Of a stretch of DNA of 30,869 bases, positions 18,236 through 27,700 are shown in pieces (position 1 is the first letter of the stretch; the number at the start of each line of letters is the position of its first letter). Where the stretch lies: assembly GCA_000444245.1 (NCBI GenBank), contig ATSW01007689.1, positions 1 to 30,869 of the forward strand, given 5' to 3'. This DNA is from Botryllus schlosseri. Taxonomy: Eukaryota; Chordata; Ascidiacea; Stolidobranchia; Styelidae. The position numbers and the translations under genes are program-made. The notes below the pieces were generated by a model. The model was not told where the DNA came from, searched no databases, and worked only from the letters and a program-made list of their open reading frames with translations.

Positions 18236-18616
18236 GTAGCCTACTGCCCAGACCTCTCAATTTGTACTCTAAATCCAGCTGAAATTTACGGCATTCCTTA
18301 TTATCACATAACAACACAACTATTTTAAACACCTCTTTGTAGAAGCAGAATACTTCCTGATGAAATAGGCTGCTGAATCCTAGCATGTATACAACCCACA
18401 AAACTCGACGAATGTATTGTAAAAAATCGATTGAGAGATTCACGCGCAGTCGGATCCATCGTTTCAAGGCGTGTTATTCAATTCCCTTGCATAAACCAAG
18501 CCGCAAATCAGGTTTCACCGCCATCTTCAGATATTGCATATCCAGCCCAGGAAGAGCCAGTCCCCGCATCATACAAATAATGTCGTCTGTGCATATTTGT
18601 ATGGATGGAGTTGATG

Positions 18617-18725
18617 CTACGTTGTTGCACGGTCAAGAGCAGCCGGCAATGCAACAGGTATATATTTATCGCCTTCCTTTACAAAGATGACATTTCTATC
18701 AATATACACCAGCCTTGTTCCCAGT
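18617..18725 (-). CDS. TFIP11: TFIP11 terminal exon m
   Basis: A 109-bp coding part, too short for ORF callers. The acceptor is CACTGTTTTCAG; phase 2 fits exon l. It encodes [14 protein letters not shown] and ends A-L-D-R-A-T-T then TAG, the counterpart of the family's I-Y-I-D-R-G-V-V-F-V...L-I-D-M-A-K terminus. No nearby AATAAA was recognised. Confidence 0.93.
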
Positions 18726-21700
18726 CTGAAAACAGTGAAATTATTGACATTAGAAGCGGAATACCACCAGTTAAAATACTAGGCATATTGCGTTATATTA
18801 GCATTAGAATTAGTTAATTTGTAACAACTTGGAAATTAAATTAAATTCTGAATTAAAAAAAACAAAAAAACATCAAGTTCACTCAGACTAGTACAAACTA
18901 GCAATTCAGTTAGTTCACGGTCAACTGACTAACAGTGAGTAGTTCTAGTTCTAGTTGCAGATTTTGAAAAGTTTGTAGTTCTAGTCCTATTTACGAGTTT
19001 TAAAGAGTGAGTAGTTCTAGTTGAAGTTGCATATTTTGAAAATCCAGTAATTTGTATAAGTCTGAATTAAGTTTACATCGGAACAAGGCTCGTTCTCATA
19101 AGCACAAGAATGGCTCGTTGCGCGCTATACAGCTCTCCTGTAGTGTTTTCAGAAAATCCAGAAATTAGATTAGAATCACATTAATGGCATTGCTCCCTAA
19201 TTAGTCTTACTAAACAACTAGAATTATCACCAGCACAGTAGGGTTGCAAAATTTTTTCTAATTTTTGCGGCTACTTGATGAATTGTTTGGTCGGCTAAAA
19301 AAAAAACGTTGCCCACCAATTTCGGCTCAATTCCAAGCTGGTAGATGTGAAGCTACTGGGGTTTGAAAGTTTTGAATTTGATCTATTTTTTTTTCAAATT
19401 TCCCTGTCAAACCCGTGAAATTGTTAAATAGTCTAAAAGAACGATGCAATTTTGTGTTTGATAAAATAGCGTCGGCGGTGGGTAACCATTGAATTATTAA
19501 TGAAGAACGTCGCATCTACGGGTTGGAATTGTGCCATATTTACTGTGCATCGATTTTGTAGACAACTGAAGAATTTTATGGAGTAAAAAGTGGAGTAAAA
19601 AGCTACTAGTTGGAATTTGGTATGCAACGAGTTAACCTAACAATTTTAACAAATCGCCGATAAAATTTTAAAAAAAAGTTATATTTGAACAACCCTACCG
19701 GACAGTCTAATAAGAACAACGCATCCGGCCATAAAGTCTCAAAGGCAGCGAATAACCATTACCACACCTGTAGATGGTCTTGCCATCCGGATTTTGCCGT
19801 AAAGGCACAAATAGTATTCCCCTCTCCTCGGCCTTGTGCTGCACGAGCTCTTTGAAATTGGAGGGCAGTGACGATATCTGAACGGACTGAGAAAGGGGAT
19901 GTCTAGGCCTGGAGGCTTGAGGATGAACCTCTTCGGGCTGAAAAAGCAGAAAGATCCTTGGTTGAATGAAATTGGAGGGGTGTAGATGGTCATTAACAAA
20001 GGAAATTGAAATTACGCTATCACATGCGGATAATCAAATATAATTCAAATGCTCAAATTCAAATGACATAAGTCTTTACAACCTGACAAATCGCAAATTT
20101 CCGCCAAAACAATAATCTACACGATGTGCTTCTTGGAGGTACAGAACTTCAATATACAATTGATAGTATATTCATATTGAAATGAACCATAAATATTTTC
20201 GGCTGACACTCGTCAGGGGTAATCGTCAGCAACGAGTGGAGAATTGGAAAGTACATTTACATCAACAATCGTATCACAACATATGATGTCACCAGCATCA
20301 AATTCCGAATAATCGGGTGAAGCGAGAGCTCAGAATTAATGTATTATTTTTAGATTTTTAGATTCAAGTCGCGATTTCTTGGAGACTCGACCTAGTCATT
20401 TTTTCAAATGCGTAAAATGACTCGAACCAAGTCATATGACTCGAGAGTAGGACGGCCAAGACAGTTAATAAATATTATTCTACAATGGATATTGTATTGA
20501 AAGATATTTCATTGTAACATCAAAGAATAGTTGAGTCACCACATTATTGGTATATCGTCTATCAGTACTGATACTTGAAAATAGGACCAGAAAGTGTTAA
20601 AACTGAGGAAAATTACGATATTATGAATGCGAGCCCTAGCGAATGGATTGAACTACAAACTGATCAGTGAACACAATGACTTGGATTCGACCCTCGAATA
20701 GCTGACTTGGACTTGACTCGCTAGTGCATTGAGAATGACTCGACTTGACTCGAGTCAAAACTATAAAAATAAGATTGACTTGTGACTCCGGAAGCTTGTG
20801 ACTTAGCTTGAGCTCAACGTACTATTTTTAGATGGTACTTAAACTCCTTCTGTAGACTTCTTTGGCGTATTTTGATCAAGTCGACTCAAGGCACCCAAAT
20901 AAAAAAAGACAGACTACGTGGGTCATGTTGTTCACACTTACATTTAGGTGCCCTGGAGTTGACTTTTATCAAAATATACCAAGAAAGTCTGTGCCTACAA
21001 GAGTTTGACTGAGATTAAGCTAAGTCGGAGTTCTACAGTATGAATCAAGTGTGCCCCGGGCATAAAATTTGCAGTATCGCTATCTCACCATGTCCTCGGC
21101 TTCCTGGTAGTTGGTTGGCCGTCCCGACACCGCGCGATTCATCATTTCTAAAGCCTGCTTGAAGCGGTCCTGATGACATTTGAATAAAAAATAAATACCG
21201 CGAACGGATGTTCCAGTTAAAGACCAGTTTGTTGGCCTGGTTTAGCTTTAGGTCTGGTCTGACATAAAAACCGAAAACTGTTGGAAATGGAACTAGTTTG
21301 AAATCATAACCACCGAGTAGGCTAGTGGAAGTCGGCAAAACCTACTTGAGTAATCAGAAAACAAATCTGCACGCCAATTTTGGCTCAATTCCAATCTAGT
21401 ATTGCTATATGGGACAAAATTTTTCGACTTATTAATTAAAAATATTTTTTCAAATTTCACTGTCTAATCCAGTGGTTACCAACCTTTTTCGACTCATCGC
21501 CCCCTTATCAATCTCGACACAAATTTTCGCCCCCCATATTTACAGATCCGAAAAAGCGGACATACATTCGGGAAATCTATTCACCTAACTCCGGATCGCT
21601 GGTGAATTTACTAAAAAAGGCCGGTTCCCTCGTCTATATTCAGCTTAGTTGACCTTTGTTCGCATCATAAGCAGGAATAAGCCATCTTCACATGCATTTT

Positions 21701-24700
21701 TTGACCGTGTTCATTATCTCACCGAGCTTTCTAACATTGTCGCCCCCTTGTTTCTCAAAATCGCCTACTGGGTTGCGATATCGCGTTGGGAGCCACTGGT
21801 CTACCACATGAAAATGTAGAAGCAAAGTTATTGATGTTCAAAATTTAGGATTTCAAATCACAGTATTTACGGTGGGTAGATCTATCGTATATAATTAAAG
21901 AATTTGCCACCGTAAACACCAATTTTTAAAATCCCAAATTTTCTACTCCAATAGCTTTGGTTCTACGGGTTGGAATTGAGCCAAAATTTGTTGTACATCG
22001 TTTTTTCAGGCATCCTAACAATTTAATCAAGTGGCCAGTATAAAAATAAAAAACAACTCATTTTTAAACAGCCCTAATAACCATCTTGATCATGGAGACA
22101 AGGAAAATTCGACGCTACCTTGACAAACGAGTTAGCCATAACGCCTCTCGGCATAGACTGCTTCCATCCCGTGTACCATTCCGCCACTTCGTCGTAATCC
22201 ACAGAAGCCGAATTGAGCCACGAGCTCAAGGCGCGCAGCCACTTGGGAAAGAACAGTGTCTCTAGGATGGACACCAGCGAAGGCTGGGGTATCAGGCCCT
22301 CCCACTCCATGACGCAGGTGAAGTCGGCCAGTGATTGGTCGTGCGGGTTTACGATAAAGTCTTTCATGCATTTCTCTGAATGTAAATGATATCAAATCAT
22401 ATGGAGAGCCAGTGAAGAAAAGTAATATTTGTAGACGAAGTAATTCTACCCAGGGTTGTAATGACTCGAGTCATTTTTTCAAATACGTAAAATGACTCGA
22501 CTCGAGTCAATTTGAATATTGACTCGACTTGTACTATAGTCATTGTGCACGACATGAACCAAGTCATTTGACTTGAGACTAGGAGGGCCAAGACCGACAT
22601 TTCATTGTAATTTCGAAGAATAGTAAAGTAACCACATGATTGGTATTTCGCATATTAATCCTGGTACTCGAGAAATAGGGCCAGAAACTTTAAAGACGGA
22701 GGAAAATTATGATATTTGAATGCGAGCCATTCTATATCACTCGAGCAGAGTTGAAAAAAGTGGTTAGAACCAGATTGAACGGTGAACATAATGACTTGGA
22801 CTCGAGTCACAACACTATGACTCGGACTCGACCCTCTACTAGCTGACTTGGACTCGGACTTAACTCGGTGGTGAATTAAAAATGACTCGACTTGACTCGA
22901 GTCAAAAATGAGATTGACTTGTGACTCGGAACCTTGTGACTTGGTTGCAACCCTGAATGTCATACACTACACAGCAGGACCGTTTAAAGATAACATTTTA
23001 ATTTTCAAATTTTACTGGCTACTTGATAAAATTGTGAGGTTACCTAAAAAATGCTACACACCAATCTTGGCTCAATTCCAACCAGTGGAAGCGAAGTTAT
23101 TGTAGAAGAAAATTTTGGAATTACTTAATAAAATTAAATATCAATTTTTTTTCAAATTTCATTGGCTACCACATCAAATTGTCAGGGTTGTAACCAAGTC
23201 ACAAAGCTCCGAGTCACAAGTCACTTTTATAGTTTTGACTCGAGTCAAGTCGAGTCATTTTCAATTCCCCCCGAGTCAAGTCCTAATCCAAGTCAGCGAG
23301 CAGAGGGTTGAGTCCGAGTCATGGTATTATGACTCAAGTCCGAGTCCAAGTCGTTGTGTTGACTGCTCAGTTTCCAGTTAAAGTCTTGTTAAACCCACTT
23401 TTATAACTCTGGTGATATCGAATTGTTCGCATTTAAAATATATTAATTTCCTCACTTTTAACAGTTTCTGGTCGCATTTTCAAGCACCAGTACCAATAGA
23501 CGAAATCCCAATAGGGTGGTCACTTTACTGTTCTTCGAAATTACAATGAAATCTCGGTCTTGGCCGTCTGAGTCTCGAGTCAAGTCGAGTCATAAGAAAA
23601 TCGTGACTCGAGTCATTACAACCCTGGAAAATGTTACGTTGTCTGAAAAAAACGATGTAAAACAAATTTGGCTCAAATCTAATCAGTAGAAGCGGAGTTA
23701 TTATTTACGGTGGGGAGACCAATGAAATTGAAGAGTTTTCCACCGTAAATTCTATTTTTTCAAATCCAAAATTTTGTACTCCAATAACTTTGCCTCCTCT
23801 GGTTGGAATTGAGACAAAATTGGTGCGCGTCGTTTTTTTAGGTAACCTAACAACTTTATCAAGCAGCCAGTACAATATTAAAAAAGTTATTTTTGAACAG
23901 CCCTACTGTACAGTTCATTTTCAGGAAAACCAGGAATAATCGTCAGCAATTAGCAGAGAATTGAAAAGCAGATTGTACATCAACAATTGTGACACCAAAT
24001 AATCGCAACACGAGCACATACCTAATTTAGGAACGATATTTTTGATCATGAAAGCGTCCCAGCTGCCGCGCACAAAGACTTCGTGCCACGGTTCCAGAAT
24101 GACCTTGGCTGAAGGGTCCCGGGGGTGCCACATTTGCAACGCGCTGCCCAGCTTGTGCCTGATCGGACCGTACCTGGAAACGAAACGACTCCTGTCAAGT
24201 TACATCAAGGGGTGATTTTCCTGCAACCCAATTTGTCTCCATTTCAACTGCTTGATGTGAACGGATTTTTTTAATTTTTTTCCTTCAAATTTTACTCTCA
24301 ACCCCATGCAATTGTTATGCTGTCTAAAAGAACGATGCATAACAATTTTGGCTAAATTTCTATTTTTGCTCAATTCCAACCGGTAGGAGCTAACTTATTG
24401 CAGTTGACAGTTTCGGATTTAGGAATATAGCATGTACTGTGGGTAATCCCAGAATTATTTACGAGAAATTCAAATAACTCCGCTTCTACGAGTCGGAAAT
24501 TGCGTCGAATTTGTCATGCATCGTTTTTGTAGACAACGTAACAAATTTCATGGGGTTGACAGTAAAATTTGAGACAAAAAATTTTCGAACATTTTATATG
24601 AAGAGCTTCTTGGAGGTACAGAACTGCAACATACAATTGAATAGTATATTCATGTCGAAATAAACCCGAATATTTTCGACTGACACTCGTCAGGGATACT

Positions 24701-27700
24701 CATCAGGCAGACACTCGACAGACGTCATATTTTGTGATATGATAGTTGACATACAATGTTCGTTCCAATTCTTTACTAGTTGCTGACGATTACCCCTGAC
24801 GAGAGTCCGCCGAAAATATTATGGTTCATTTCAATATGAATATACTATTCAATTGAACATTGTATGATAAATTCACCGGTAGCTTCACCTCTACTGGTTG
24901 GAATTGAGCCAAATTTTGCGTGCAACGTTTTTTTAGCCAACCTCACAATTTCATCTAATAACCGCAAAAATAATACGGCATCTACATATACTTACAGCGG
25001 AACAAGCTTATCTTGAAGCAGAGGCAGCCACGGATGGATCCAGGAATGCAAGGGCACAGGATCGGTCAACGGGTTCCAACTTTCCACTTCTTGTTGAAGC
25101 CGAGGCAGTATCTGCGGTATCAAAAGTATCACGCGTATCAAATCAACACAATATACAAAAAAGCAGGGCTGCAATGACTCGACTCGAGTTACCATTTTTG
25201 GTTGACTCGATTTCATACGAGTCAATTTGTGCATTGACTCGACTTTGCACATGACTCGAAACATGCTATAGGTCTTATTCAAGTCCCGTGTATCAGGACT
25301 GATAATCGAAAAATAGGGACTAAAATCTGGGTTTTAGGTTGGCTAAAAAAACGTTGCACAGCAAGCATGTCTCGATTACAACAAGTAGATGTGAAAGCAC
25401 AGGAATTTGAAAATTTTAATATAATATAAAAAATTTAGCCTGGACAGTGGGTAATCCCAGAATTATAAATGAAAAGCTCAAAATAATTTCGCTTCTACGG
25501 GTTGGAATTGAGTCAAATTGTGTTGAAACAACAATCTCATGGGGTTGACAGTGAAATTTGAAAAAAATATCAAATTTAGTTTATAATAAATACAAAATTT
25601 TCAAACTCCTGTGCGTTCACATCTACTTGTTGTAATCGAGACATATTTGGTGTGCAACGTTTTTTTAGACAACCTAACAATTTTATCTAATAGCCGCAAA
25701 AATCTGAGAAAAAAAATATATTTTTGAACAACCCTATTGTACAAGTCTCGGCCCAAAAATTCAACCTCAGTTCGAATCTAAATACTAACCAATTGCCCGG
25801 TCACATTCTCAAAAACCCACGAGGGCAAAAGCGGCATCCAGTTTTCGATCAGCTCGACCATGGCGTCGCACTTCCTGGGGTCCCATTCCAACACCGCGGA
25901 CCGGACCTTGGGCATCCAGACGTTCCACAGCAAGTACTGGTACATGTCGTTGCTGCCGCACCCTGAATCCGCGTCCTAAAATATGACGACAAACTCAGTG
26001 AAGGCAGAATTTTTATTTCAATCTGCTAATAGGAATGTAAAACTTGATTGAAGCAGACAACTAGATAATTCTACTTGTTTAATTAAGGCAAGTTAAAACT
26101 AAACGCCAGTAATCTAGTAGCGAATTCAGTAATTCTAAGTTCAATCTAATTCTAATCTGTTTGGAAATAACAGTGTAGCTATAATTCTAATCTTAATATA
26201 ATTTGGGAAAGATTCAAATTTTCTGGCTGTCCAACTCAGTTTGCTAGATTCTATGCTGCTCTCAAATGCAGAATTTCGTTTAAAATGTGTTTTTAGCTTT
26301 CACATACAACAAGTCTTAAAAGAGCTATAGGCCATAATGACTCGAGTCATTTTCTAAAATATGGAATATAACTCGACTTGAGGTAATTTGTGTATTGACT
26401 TGTGGTAACTTGTAAGAATAGCAAGCTACCACATTATTGGTAATTGGTCTATCGGCACTGGAACTTGTAAAGTAGGGTCAGAAACTGTGTGAAGCGAATG
26501 AAATTAGTGTATTATGAACGCGAGGCCTTCAATAAAACCCAAACAGAGTTGTAAAAATGTGAAAATGAACAGAGAGAATACAATGACTTGGCGATGAATT
26601 GTGAATGACCGAGTGAAAACTACAAAAGTATAATGATTTGTGGTTTGTGTGTGACGTCAGTACCCGTTTATATGAGGATTCATCGAGTTCAAGTAAAGTT
26701 TTCCATCTTCTCATCTCGGAAACCCCGTACGATCGACTTTCCAAAGGTTTCCAGCTGAAAAAAACATCATTCTCCAGTCACAACTTGAGCGGACAGCGCA
26801 CAACGCAAGACCTACTCTGAGAAATATTCGCGGATTTGCGGCAGAACGAAACCGACGGCCAGATCCGATAATTCAAACATTTTATATTCGGCAAAGTACG
26901 TTTCCTGTGAATCAAACGGAAACATGTCAGGAGAGGACGTTCACACTTTCATTTGGGTGCCTTGGAGTCGAATTTTATCAAAATACGCAAACAAAGTCTG
27001 TGCCTATATATGGAGCTCGTGTACCATCGAAAAAAGATCTCTATTCGCCATGAATATTATCAGTTTCATGCCGGCGAAGTCACATTTTGTGATACGATTG
27101 TTGATATACGATGTTCTTTCCAATTCTCTACTAGTTGCTGGCGGTTACCCCTGACGACTGTCAGCCGGAAATATTCGGGTTCATTTCAATATGAATTACT
27201 ATTATTCAATGTTAGTTTTCCAAATTGAATTAGAATGATATCTCCAGTTTTTTCCAAATTAGATTAGAATTTAATGATAGCTACAGTTTTTATTCCAAAT
27301 TAGAATATAATTTAATGATAGCTACAGTTTTTATTCCAAATTAGAATATAATTTATTGATAGCTACAGTTTTTTCCAAATTAGAATAAAATTAGAATGAT
27401 AGCTACAGTTTTTTCCAAATTAGATTAGAATTTAATGATAGCTCAGGGCTGTAATGACTCGAGTCACGGTTTTCTGATGACTCGACTCGAGTCATTTCTT
27501 CAAAATACCGAAATGACTTGACTCGAGTTAATCTGTGCATTGACTCGAGTCATTGCGCATGACTCGAACCAAGTCATATGACTCGAACCAAGTCATATGA
27601 CTCGAGACTCAGACGGCCAACACCCACATTTCGTTGTAATTTCGAAGAATAGTAAAGTAACCACACCATTGGAGTTTCGTCTATTGGTACTGGTACTTGA

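Noticed and set aside
22132-22395. 87-codon minus frame overlapping TFIP11 exon j
   Set aside because: Shadow frame; the TFIP11 frame carries the conserved W-E-G-L-I-P and F-F-P-K-W-L motifs.
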